From Actinomyces ruminicola (GTDB lineage: Bacteria > Actinomycetota > Actinomycetes > Actinomycetales > Actinomycetaceae), in assembly GCF_900103885.1 (NCBI RefSeq), contig NZ_FNIM01000022.1, positions 1-34,171 of the forward strand: a DNA stretch of 34,171 nt, written 5' to 3'. The position numbers and the translations under genes are program-made. Positions 1 to 8,035 of the stretch are shown one piece after another. The first letter of the stretch is position 1. The number at the start of each line of letters is the position of its first letter. The notes beneath the pieces were generated by a model, which was not told where the DNA came from, made no database searches, and saw only the letters and a list, made by a program, of their open reading frames with translations.

Positions 1-288
1 ACCTCCCAGGCCTTCGCCGACCACCTGGCCTCTTATGGGATTCGGCCGTCGGTGGGGCGTACGGGGGTGTGTTGGGACAATGCGTGGGCGGAGTCGTTCA
101 ACGCGACATTGAAGAATGAGCGCGTGTATCGTATGGTCTACCCCACGCGGGATAAGGCGATAAGGGATGTGGCGGCGTGGATTGAATTGACCTATAATCA
201 AAGACGTTTGCACTCGGGGATCGGGTACCGCACACCCAACCAGTTCGAACGCGAACTACAGCAGGCCGCCACCCCGAAAGCAGCCTGA
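1..288 (+). CDS. IS3-family transposase, C-terminal part (cut by window edge)
   Basis: This is the C-terminal end of the DDE integrase-type transposase (OrfB) of an IS3-family insertion sequence, which cuts and joins DNA at the element ends. The frame is open from the first base, so the gene starts outside the window. The segment GRTGVCWDNAWAESFNATLK is typical of the family; the Glu of AESF is the last residue of the DDE triad. The motif YNQRRLHSGIGYRTPNQFE near the C terminus is also typical. The protein ends with a TGA at 286-288, about 50 bases before the element end. The bases here are less GC-rich than in the neighbouring genes, which fits foreign origin. Whether the element is intact cannot be judged because its left part is missing. 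Confidence 0.93.
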   Translation, partial: TSQAFADHLASYGIRPSVGRTGVCWDNAWAESFNATLKNERVYRMVYPTRDKAIRDVAAWIELTYNQRRLHSGIGYRTPNQFERELQQAATPKAA

Positions 289-340
289 CAAACACACAAC
301 AACACCGTGTCCAAAAAACACCCAGCATTCCACTGAGACA
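1..340 (+). mobile_element. Right end of an IS3-family insertion sequence
   Basis: The transposase end is followed by about 50 bases and then a likely right terminal inverted repeat at 309-340. Read inward on the minus strand it begins TGTCTCAGTGGAATGCTGGG, with the TG...CA ends usual for IS3 elements. The left end is outside the window, so the repeat pairing and the target duplication cannot be checked. Confidence 0.75.
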
Positions 341-358
341 TCACAGTGCCGCGTGGGC

Positions 359-415
359 GGTCCAAACCGACGTAAGGGGGCCAAACCGACGCGTGCGGTC
401 CAAACCAGGGATGAC
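359..415. repeat. Three 19-bp tandem repeats beside the IS end
   Basis: Three units occupy 359-377, 378-396 and 397-415. The first two share GG(T/G)CCAAACCGACG and then diverge; the third begins GGTCCAAACC and then reads AGGGATGAC. The common core CCAAACC recurs exactly every 19 bases (362, 381, 400). The array lies between the IS right end and the permease promoter. Its function is unknown; it may be a binding site array or a lineage-specific intergenic repeat. Confidence 0.7.
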
Positions 416-446
416 CCAGTGCCGATAACGCCCGCCGCTGGTGCGA

Positions 447-452
447 TAGGTT
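447..452 (+). promoter_or_regulatory. Likely -10 box of a leaderless permease mRNA
   Basis: TAGGTT stands seven bases before the ATG at 460, which would put the transcript start at or next to the start codon. No clear -35 box is seen 16-18 bases upstream. This supports the ATG at 460 over the in-frame TTG at 451, which lies inside the box. Confidence 0.45.
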
Positions 453-459
453 GACCGCC

Positions 460-1980
460 ATGACAGACGCCCCCTCCTCCCCAACTGATTCCCCGGTTGC
501 CACCGCCACCGCCGCGCCCGGTCCCCAGTCGGCCACCGACGCGGATTACGCCGGTTCCCGCATTGAGAACGCGGGCCTGGACGTCATCGCCGAGTCCGAG
601 CGCAAGGGGCGTCCCCGCGACCTGTTCATGCCCTGGTTCGCCGCCAACATCTCGGTGCTCGGACTGTCCTGGGGCGCCTGGGTGCTCGGCTTCGGCCTGT
701 CCTTCGCGCAGGCCGTCGTCGCCGGCGTCGTCGGCGTGATCGTCTCCTTCCTGCTGTGCGGCTTCATCGCCGTGCTCGGCAAGCGCGGCAGCGCCCCCAC
801 CCTGGCCCTGTCGCGCGCCGCCTTCGGCTACCACGGCAACCGCCTGTCCGCCGCCATCTCCTGGATGCTCACCGTCGGCTGGGAGACCGTGCTGTGCGTC
901 TCGGCGAGCCTCGCCTCCGCCACGGTGCTGCAGGCCCTCGGCTGGCACAACGAGCTCGGCGCGCAGATCGTCGGCTTCCTGCTGACCGTGGGGCTCGCGG
1001 CCAGCGCCGGCATCCTCGGCTTCGACACCATCATGCGGGTACAGGCCTGGATCACCTGGGCCACGGGCATACTCACGGTCGCATACCTGGTGCTCGTCTC
1101 CCCGCAGATCGACTTCGCCGCGCTCGCCGCGCTCCCGGCAGGCTCGGCGGCAGCCTTCATCGGCGCCCTGGTCATGGTCGCCACCGGCTTCGGCCTGGGC
1201 TGGGTCAACGCCGCCGCCGACTACTCCCGCTACCTGCCGCGCAGGGCCTCCACCACCGGCGTGATCGCCTGGACCACCACCGGCTCCTCGCTGCCCGTGG
1301 TGATCCTCGTCGTCGCCGGCATCATGCTGGTCGGCTCCGACCCCGAGCTCGGCACCGCCATCGACGCCGACCCCATCGGCGCGCTGACCACCATTCTGCC
1401 CACCTGGTTCCTGATCCCCTTCGCCGTGGTCGCCATCCTGGGGCTCGCCGGCGGCATCATCATGGACCTGTACTCCTCGGGGCTGTCACTGCTGGCCACC
1501 GGGGTGCCCGTGAAGCGGCACGTGGCCACCGCGATTGACGCGACCATCATGACCCTGGGCACGATCGCCGTCATCTTCGGCGCGGATGACTTCCTCGGGC
1601 CCTTCCAGGGGTTCCTCACCACCCTCGGCGTGGTCATCGCCGCCTGGGCGGGTGTGATGCTGGCCGAGGTGTGCCTGCGCAGGCGCGACTACGACGAGGC
1701 CGCCCTGTTCACCCCCGACGGCGTCTACGGCTCGGTCAACCTGGAGGCGATCGCGCTGGTAGTCGTCGGCGCCGGCATCGGCTGGGGCCTGGTCGTCAAC
1801 TCCGCGGCCTCCTGGCTGAGCTGGCAGGGCTACCTGCTCGGTCCGCTGGGCGGCCACGACGGCGCCTGGGCCGGGGCGAACCTAGGCGTCCTGGCCGCGC
1901 TGCTGATCGGCCTGATCGGGCACCTCATTCTCGGCCGCCGACGCGTGCGCGCCCAGGAGCAGGCGGGGGAGCGAGCATGA
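460..1980 (+). CDS. NCS1-family purine/cytosine permease
   Basis: This is an inner-membrane transporter of the nucleobase:cation symporter-1 family (CodB/FCY2-like), expected to import a purine or pyrimidine base with a cation. The 506-residue protein has a ~50-residue Ala/Pro/Ser-rich cytoplasmic N terminus and then about twelve hydrophobic segments. RGRPRDLFMPWFAANIS-like sequence before the first helix (here KGRPRDLFMPWFAANISVLG) is typical of the family. The ATG at 460 is chosen because a TAGGTT box precedes it by seven bases; a TTG at 451 would add only three residues. Its stop overlaps the start of the phosphorylase gene (ATGA), so the two are translationally coupled. The partner suggests purine bases or nucleosides as substrate, but the exact substrate cannot be read from the sequence. 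Confidence 0.88.
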   Translation: MTDAPSSPTDSPVATATAAPGPQSATDADYAGSRIENAGLDVIAESERKGRPRDLFMPWFAANISVLGLSWGAWVLGFGLSFAQAVVAGVVGVIVSFLLCGFIAVLGKRGSAPTLALSRAAFGYHGNRLSAAISWMLTVGWETVLCVSASLASATVLQALGWHNELGAQIVGFLLTVGLAASAGILGFDTIMRVQAWITWATGILTVAYLVLVSPQIDFAALAALPAGSAAAFIGALVMVATGFGLGWVNAAADYSRYLPRRASTTGVIAWTTTGSSLPVVILVVAGIMLVGSDPELGTAIDADPIGALTTILPTWFLIPFAVVAILGLAGGIIMDLYSSGLSLLATGVPVKRHVATAIDATIMTLGTIAVIFGADDFLGPFQGFLTTLGVVIAAWAGVMLAEVCLRRRDYDEAALFTPDGVYGSVNLEAIALVVVGAGIGWGLVVNSAASWLSWQGYLLGPLGGHDGAWAGANLGVLAALLIGLIGHLILGRRRVRAQEQAGERA

Positions 1981-2900
1981 GCCCCGTCGCCCCCACCCCA
2001 CAGCCCTCCCCGGGGCCCGACGGCGTTCCCGCCGAGCTGCTCGCCGCCCTCACCGAGTCCGGGGGCGCCGACGGCCCCGGACCGGCCCTGGAGGCCGCCC
2101 ACCAGATCGCCCGGCGCACTGGCGTCGCCCGCCACGACCTGCTGGTGGTACTCGGTTCGGGCGCGGACGCGGCCCTGGACGACTGGGGCGCTCCGACGGC
2201 GTCGCTGCCGCTGTCCGACCTGCCCGGCATCGCCGCGCCCACCGCCCCCGGGCACGTGGACCGGCTCGACTCCTATGCGCGGCCCCTCCCGATAGCGCCG
2301 ACCGGGCAGGACGGGCCCGGGCACCCGGCGACGACGCCTCACACCGTGCGCGTGTTGGTGGCCCACGGGCGTACCCACCTTTACGAGGGGCGCGGACCGG
2401 CTGCCGTCGTCGCCCTGGTCCGGGCCGCCGCGGCCACCGGCGTGCGCGCCGCCGTCCTGATCAACGCCAATGGCTGCCTGCGGGACTGGGAGATCGGGGA
2501 CGTCATGACCATCACCGACCATCTCAACCTGTCCGGCGCCTCGCCCTTCAGCGGCACCGTGTTCGTCGACCAGCGCGTACTGTGGGACCCGGAGCTGACG
2601 GCCGCCCTGAGCGCGCGCACCCAGCGCACCGGCGTCTACGCCATGGTGCGCGGTTCGGAGTACCAGACGCCGGCCGAGTCCCGCATGCTGGCGGCCCTGG
2701 GCGCCGACTGCGTGGGCATGTCCACCATTCTGGAGGCCATCGCTCTGCACCAGCTGGGCGTGCGCGCGGCCGGGATGAGCGTCGTATCCGACCTGTCCTT
2801 CGCCGAGGAACCCACCGATCCCGATGAAGTCGTGCGCCTGGTGGCTGGTGCTCACCGCACCCTCGCGGTCGGCGTCGAGGCGGTGCTGGCCGCCCTGTGA
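1977..2900 (+). CDS. Purine-nucleoside phosphorylase, trimeric PNP/MTAP family
   Basis: The family splits purine nucleosides with phosphate into free base and (deoxy)ribose 1-phosphate in the cytoplasm. The 307-residue protein has the family phosphate- and ribose-binding elements: GSGAD at 60-64, HGRTHLYEG at 130-138, INANGCL at 162-168 and GADCVGMST at 242-250. It starts at the ATG that overlaps the permease stop, so transport and cleavage are coupled. The base pocket is unusual. The family motif GPxFET is GSEYQT here (226-231), so the base-binding Glu (Glu201 in human PNP) is Gln230. The following Asn (Asn243 in human) is Asp272 in VVSDLSF. Asp at this place occurs in the methylthioadenosine phosphorylases. 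Substrate preference may therefore differ from standard inosine/guanosine enzymes. Confidence 0.85.
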   Translation: MSPVAPTPQPSPGPDGVPAELLAALTESGGADGPGPALEAAHQIARRTGVARHDLLVVLGSGADAALDDWGAPTASLPLSDLPGIAAPTAPGHVDRLDSYARPLPIAPTGQDGPGHPATTPHTVRVLVAHGRTHLYEGRGPAAVVALVRAAAATGVRAAVLINANGCLRDWEIGDVMTITDHLNLSGASPFSGTVFVDQRVLWDPELTAALSARTQRTGVYAMVRGSEYQTPAESRMLAALGADCVGMSTILEAIALHQLGVRAAGMSVVSDLSFAEEPTDPDEVVRLVAGAHRTLAVGVEAVLAAL

Positions 2901-2902
2901 GC

Positions 2903-2934
2903 GCCGCGGGCGGGGAGTGCGCCCCGCCCGCGGC
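2903..2934 (+). terminator. GC hairpin after the phosphorylase gene
   Basis: A perfect 13-bp stem (arms 2903-2915 and 2922-2934) with a six-base loop begins two bases after the phosphorylase stop codon. There is no T run, as is common for actinobacterial terminators. Confidence 0.75.
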
Positions 2935-3016
2935 CGGGGCGCGCGGCTGCGCGCGCACCCGGCCGCAGGTTCGGACATAGGACGCCCGTCCCCGCCCGCG
3001 TGCCGCTTCATCCGAC

Positions 3017-3022
3017 TAGCCT
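3017..3022 (+). promoter_or_regulatory. Likely -10 box of fumC, leaderless
   Basis: TAGCCT ends seven bases before the fumC ATG at 3030. A GGAGG lies only one base before the ATG, too close to act as a normal ribosome site. No convincing -35 box is seen. Confidence 0.4.
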
Positions 3023-3029
3023 TGGAGGC

Positions 3030-4457
<1,428 letters not shown>

Positions 4458-4490
4458 GCCGGACGGCCGGTCCGTCCTGAAGCAATTGGG

Positions 4491-4532
4491 CGGCGTCCCC
4501 GGTGGCACCCAGTTGTGGCGCCGGGGACGCCG
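4491..4532 (+). terminator. GC hairpin after fumC
   Basis: A 12-bp perfect stem pairs 4491-4502 with 4521-4532 around an 18-base loop, 34 bases after the fumC stop. It lies before the ribosome site of the VOC gene and probably ends fumC transcription. Confidence 0.6.
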
Positions 4533-4594
4533 TCTCTGCCAGACCGGTTGCAGCCAGTGCGCACTCGACGCCGCCACAGCCTGAAAGGACCGCC

Positions 4595-5038
4595 ATGCCC
4601 CGTATTGACCACGCCGCCATCTGGGTCGCCGACCTGGAGGGCGCCCGCGACTTCTACCTGCGCTGGTTCGGTGGACACGCCAACGGCCAGTACCACAACC
4701 CCCGCACCGGCCTGCGGACTTACATCATCACCTTCGACGACGGCGTGTCGGCAGGCGGCAGGGACGCTCGGCTGGAGCTCATGTCCCGCCCTGACGTCGA
4801 CTCCCGCCCAGAGGGAGAGATGCTCGGCTGGGCGCACATCTCCTTCGCGCTGCCGGACCGGGCGAGTGTGGACCACCTGGCGGAGCGGGCCCGCGCCGCT
4901 GGGGTACCGGTGCTTGACGGCCCCCGACAGACCGGCGACGGCTACTACGAGGCGGTTCTGCTCGATCCCGAGGGCAATCGGGTGGAGGTCGTCGCCGGGG
5001 ACTACACCGATGAGGTGGCTGAGCGCCTCGGCGTCTGA
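4595..5038 (+). CDS. VOC-family (glyoxalase/bleomycin resistance fold) protein
   Basis: The 147-residue protein belongs to the vicinal oxygen chelate superfamily, which uses paired beta-alpha-beta-beta-beta modules and usually a metal ion to act on or bind small substrates. The first module begins IDHAAIWVADLEGARDFYLR and includes RLELMSRP. The second begins WAHISFALPDRASVDHLAER and ends with YYEAVLLDPEGNRVEVV, the usual C-terminal motif. The residues His5, Glu (LELM), His (WAHISF) and Glu (NRVEVV) match the usual metal positions, so it may be a glyoxalase I-like enzyme. The ATG at 4595 follows AAAGGA by five bases. The substrate is not known; glyoxalase, dioxygenase and resistance roles all occur in this fold. 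Confidence 0.85.
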   Translation: MPRIDHAAIWVADLEGARDFYLRWFGGHANGQYHNPRTGLRTYIITFDDGVSAGGRDARLELMSRPDVDSRPEGEMLGWAHISFALPDRASVDHLAERARAAGVPVLDGPRQTGDGYYEAVLLDPEGNRVEVVAGDYTDEVAERLGV

Positions 5039-5106
5039 TCCCCCGCATTCGCCACGCCTCAAGGACCTATCCGCATGTCGGCCAAGGCTCGTGGCAGGCT
5101 TCGACC

Positions 5107-5790
5107 ATGACGCGAGCGAGTATCGTCGGCCTGATTGTGGAGGCGCTCCTCATAGTGCTCGGCCTGGTGGCCATCATCGGAGGTGACACCGAGCCGGCGG
5201 CGTACTGCTCGGCTGCCTGGGTACTCCTGGCCCTCATATACGTGACTAACCTGGTGTGGGCCGCCTGGCGTCGCCGGGTACTGCCGGACGACCTTGAGAT
5301 TCGGGAGCCTGCGCTCAGCCTGCCCCGGTGGCTGATCGCTCTTCTGGGAACCTCCCCGGTCATAGCTGCGCTCGTGGGCCTGTTCAACGTGCTGACCGGA
5401 ATCGGCATACCGCAGGAACTGATTGACCAATTGACTGCCGTATACAGCGCGGCACAAGCGAGCGCCCTCACCCAGGTACTTCAAGTCGCCGCCACGGCGA
5501 TCACGATACTCACGGCGATGCTCGGCTGGGCGCTTCTCCACCTGGGATATGCCCGGCACTACGAGCGTCTGGACCACCTGTACGGGCCAGCCCTGAGGTT
5601 CCCAGCTACGGCGGACCCGGATCTCACCGACTACGTGTACTTCTCCCTGACCGTGGGCACCACCTTTGCCACATCGGATGCGGCAGTGACATCTCGGCGC
5701 CTGCGCTGGACAGTGGCGGTTCACTCCGTCCTCGCCTTCTTCTACAACGCGATCGTGCTGGCCATCGCCTTTAAGCTCATCACGGGCTGA
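5107..5790 (+). CDS. DUF1345 membrane protein
   Basis: The 227-residue protein is a predicted inner-membrane protein of the DUF1345 family, whose function is not established. It has about five or six hydrophobic segments, at roughly 5-25, 35-53, 78-98, 120-145 and 200-225. The family motif near the C terminus is clear: DYVYFSLTVGTTFATSDAAV followed by RRLRWTVAVHSVLAFFYNAI. The start is the ATG at 5107; a weak GGCAGG lies about ten bases upstream. It follows the VOC gene by 68 bases, which include no obvious terminator, so co-transcription is possible. Nothing nearby indicates a substrate. Confidence 0.8.
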   Translation: MTRASIVGLIVEALLIVLGLVAIIGGDTEPAAYCSAAWVLLALIYVTNLVWAAWRRRVLPDDLEIREPALSLPRWLIALLGTSPVIAALVGLFNVLTGIGIPQELIDQLTAVYSAAQASALTQVLQVAATAITILTAMLGWALLHLGYARHYERLDHLYGPALRFPATADPDLTDYVYFSLTVGTTFATSDAAVTSRRLRWTVAVHSVLAFFYNAIVLAIAFKLITG

Positions 5791-5820
5791 GACGGGGTCC
5801 GTGGGGTGGCGCCGTCCGAA

Positions 5821-5864
5821 TCGCCGGCCGTGAAACCAGGGCATCGCCAGCCGTGAAACCAGGG
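5821..5864. repeat. Two 21-bp direct repeats, period 23
   Basis: TCGCCGGCCGTGAAACCAGG plus G (5821-5841) recurs at 5844-5864 with one change (G to A at the sixth base). The two copies are in tandem with a period of 23 bases and run up to the DUF1304 start. The shared AAACCAGGG also occurs in the third unit of the array at 397-415. Confidence 0.75.
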
Positions 5865-5865
5865 T

Positions 5866-6324
5866 GTGAATGGCACCGTCGACGGGTACGACACCGGCGC
5901 GGGCTTAAGCTTCCGGCTTGTGAATACATTCCTCATCGTCGGCCTTCTTGCCGCGGTTCTCGCCGCGGCGCTGCACGTGCTCATCTTCTGGATGGAGTCG
6001 ATCGCCTGGGAGGGGCCCTTGGCCCGCAAGACCTTCGGCGGCACCGCCGAACAGGCCCGGCCGCACGCCTTCTACGCCTACAACCAGGGCTTCTACAACC
6101 TGTTCCTGGCAGTAGAGGCCTTGGCCGGAGCCGTGCTCATGACCCTGGGCTCCGGCGCGTGGCGCACTGCGGGCACGGCCCTGGCCCTGTACGGCGTCGG
6201 CTCCATGCTCGCCGCCGCCCTGGTGCTCGCCCTGAAGTCCCCGGCACACCGCACGGCGGCACTCAAGCAGGGCGCGTTTCCGCTGATCGCCGTCGTCTTC
6301 CTGGCAGCGGGCCTGCTGCACTGA
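5866..6324 (+). CDS. DUF1304 membrane protein
   Basis: The protein is a small inner-membrane protein with four hydrophobic segments, a member of the DUF1304 family. Diagnostic features are HVLIFWMESIAWEGPLARKTFG after the first helix and AYNQGFYNLFLAVEAL before the second. It has 152 residues from the GTG at 5866; a GTG at 5920 (NTFLIVGLL) is an alternative and would give 134 residues beginning right at the first helix. The ribosome site is poor for both. The 23-bp repeat array abuts the first start. The stop lies 22 bases from the end of the converging oxidoreductase gene. The family's function is unknown. Confidence 0.82.
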   Translation: MNGTVDGYDTGAGLSFRLVNTFLIVGLLAAVLAAALHVLIFWMESIAWEGPLARKTFGGTAEQARPHAFYAYNQGFYNLFLAVEALAGAVLMTLGSGAWRTAGTALALYGVGSMLAAALVLALKSPAHRTAALKQGAFPLIAVVFLAAGLLH

Positions 6325-6346
6325 GCTTGCGGGGCGCAGCGGTACG

Positions 6347-7345
6347 TCAGGCCCAGGGCAGCCCGACGAGCTTGCCGGTGTGCCTGCCGGACGCCATGTC
6401 CCGCTGCGCCTGGACGATCTCCGCCAACGGATAGGTGTGCACCGGCAGGAAGTCCAGCGCGCCCGCCTCAATCCGCTCCAGCACGCGCTGCAACTCCGCT
6501 CCCGGCAGGTCGGAGGCCTGGCCGGAGTAGGTGGTCAACCGCACCCCGTTGGGGATCCAGTCCATCGGATAGAAGTCCTTGATGGTCCACGCATCCGACA
6601 GCATCCCGGTGAAGCACACGGTCCCGTGCACGGCGGTCGCCAGCAGTGAGTCGCGCAGCGTGGGCACACCGACCAGCTCGAGCACCGCGTCCACGCCGTT
6701 GGGATGGTGCCTGCGCACCTGCTCGGCCACGGCGCCGCCGTCGTGCAATGGGACCACGCCCCGGGAGGCGAGCAGTTCCAGCCCGGTCTCGCGCCGAGAG
6801 GTCGCATACACCGTGCAGCCCATGTCAAGCGCGAGGGCAGCCGTGGCCAGGCCGAGCGCCGAGGTGCCCCCGCGCACCAGCAGGCTCCGGCCGGGTTGCA
6901 GATTCAGGCCGGTGGTCAGCGATCCGTAGGCGGTCTGGAGCGTTTCGGGCACCGAGCCGATGACCTCCCACGGCAGGCCTGAGCTGAAGGTGATGACCTG
7001 CTCGCGCGGCACCACCACGTACTGGGCGTAACCGCCGTCGAAGGCACGCCCCATGCCGCCCATCATGGTGACCGCCTGGGTTCCCGGAGCCAGCTGCCCC
7101 TCGGGATCCAGATCCACCACGCCGGAGGCCTCGATCCCCAGCACCCGCGGGTAGCTCATGCCGCCGGCCTGCCCCGTGACCGAGTGGTATTCGCTGCGGT
7201 TCAGGCCGAAGGCCATGACCTTCAGGCGCACCCAGCCGGGCCGCGGCTGGGGGACCGGTACGTCCGTGACGTGCAGGTTCTCAATACCGGGCGCGGTCAG
7301 CACGGCGGCGCACATGGTAGCCGCGGGGGCGTTGAGGGTCTCCAT
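6347..7345 (-). CDS. Zinc-less MDR-family oxidoreductase (quinone reductase-like)
   Basis: The 332-residue protein is a medium-chain dehydrogenase/reductase that should reduce a quinone or enone with NAD(P)H. The N-terminal GroES-like domain holds FGLNRSEYHSVTG (47-59) and YPRVLGIEASGVV (65-77). The Rossmann domain begins LLVRGGTSALGLATAALAL (155-173) with a GGTSALG cofactor loop. The cysteines and histidines of zinc alcohol dehydrogenases are absent, which places it with the quinone reductase branch. The ATG at 7345 shares one base with the PadR stop (TGATG) and follows GGAG, so the gene is the second of a PadR-controlled pair. An ATG ten codons further in (MCAAVL) is an alternative start. 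PadR regulators often control such detoxification enzymes. Confidence 0.87.
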   Translation of the reverse strand: METLNAPAATMCAAVLTAPGIENLHVTDVPVPQPRPGWVRLKVMAFGLNRSEYHSVTGQAGGMSYPRVLGIEASGVVDLDPEGQLAPGTQAVTMMGGMGRAFDGGYAQYVVVPREQVITFSSGLPWEVIGSVPETLQTAYGSLTTGLNLQPGRSLLVRGGTSALGLATAALALDMGCTVYATSRRETGLELLASRGVVPLHDGGAVAEQVRRHHPNGVDAVLELVGVPTLRDSLLATAVHGTVCFTGMLSDAWTIKDFYPMDWIPNGVRLTTYSGQASDLPGAELQRVLERIEAGALDFLPVHTYPLAEIVQAQRDMASGRHTGKLVGLPWA

Positions 7346-7950
7346 CAGACGGTGCTCCTGATTCTTGGGGGAGTGGTGCTGTGCTCCGGCATCTTGCCGC
7401 TCGGACCCGGTGCGCTGACCTCCTTGCCGGAGCCATTGAGCTCCTGCTGGAGCCATTCGATCTCCGCCCGGCGGGATGCGGCCACTACGCGGATCATGCC
7501 GCGCCGGTACGGATCGGGTTCAGCGCTGGAACGACGCGGCGTGCCGTCGTCGTAGAAGAAGGCCGGCGCCGGCTCCCGCAACGCCTCCAGACGCCGCCGC
7601 AGCACCGCCTCGCGTTCGGCGTGGTCGGGCAGGTGGGACAGGAAGGCGAGCAGAATCAGGAATCGGGGCATGGAGGACACATCCGCCTCGCTCGGATGCC
7701 GCAGCAACTCGTGCAGACGCTCGTGCCCCGCCGCGGTGAGTTCCAGGCGTTTGCGCGGGCGTCCTCTGGCCCCGGGCTCGGCGCTGCGGATCAGCATGCC
7801 GTCCCGCTCCAACCGCGCCAGCGCCGGATAGAGTGATCCCTCAGACAGGTGACTGCCAGGCCCGTCCAGTTCGTTGATGCGGCGGCGCAGCTCGTAGCCG
7901 TGCAGTGGCCCCTCGGCGAGGAATCCCAGGATCTTGAGGTCGAGCACCAC
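7345..7950 (-). CDS. PadR-family transcriptional repressor
   Basis: The 201-residue protein has the PadR winged helix at its N terminus: LKILGFLAEGPLHGYELRRR, then SEGSLYPALARLERDGM with the wing formed by GARGRPRKRLELTAAG. The C-terminal half (80-200) is the helical dimerisation domain of the Vir/AphA type. PadR proteins repress genes for phenolic acid or drug stress and release DNA on ligand binding. Two successive GTG codons (7950 and 7947) can serve as start; a TAATGT box six bases before the second favours a leaderless mRNA. The gene overlaps the oxidoreductase by one base and diverges from the osmoprotectant transporter, so the 85-base gap may hold its operator. Ligand unknown. Confidence 0.9.
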   Translation of the reverse strand: MVLDLKILGFLAEGPLHGYELRRRINELDGPGSHLSEGSLYPALARLERDGMLIRSAEPGARGRPRKRLELTAAGHERLHELLRHPSEADVSSMPRFLILLAFLSHLPDHAEREAVLRRRLEALREPAPAFFYDDGTPRRSSAEPDPYRRGMIRVVAASRRAEIEWLQQELNGSGKEVSAPGPSGKMPEHSTTPPRIRSTV

Positions 7951-7953
7951 ACC

Positions 7954-7959
7954 ACATTA
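7954..7959 (-). promoter_or_regulatory. Likely -10 box of padR
   Basis: TAATGT on the minus strand lies three bases before the GTG at 7950 and six before the GTG at 7947. The near-palindrome TCGAATCGA at 7962-7970 lies just upstream, where a repressor could block both this promoter and the divergent one. Confidence 0.45.
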
Positions 7960-7966
7960 CCTCGAA

Positions 7967-7995
7967 TCGACATATTTGGGAACCGTTGTTACGGT
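7967..7995 (+). promoter_or_regulatory. Sigma-70-type promoter of the osmoprotectant transporter operon
   Basis: TCGACA (7967-7972) and TACGGT (7990-7995) are separated by 17 bases. The promoter points to the ATPase gene whose start is at 8036 and lies in the short divergent gap shared with padR. Confidence 0.55.
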
Positions 7996-8035
7996 AGAGC
8001 GACGTCGTCGCACGGCGGGGAGAGGAGTCATCCGT

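Noticed and set aside
256-948. Long minus-strand ORF of 230 codons opposite the permease start
   Set aside because: It is the shadow of the GC-rich permease gene; its product has low-complexity Gly/Arg/His sequence and no family motif.
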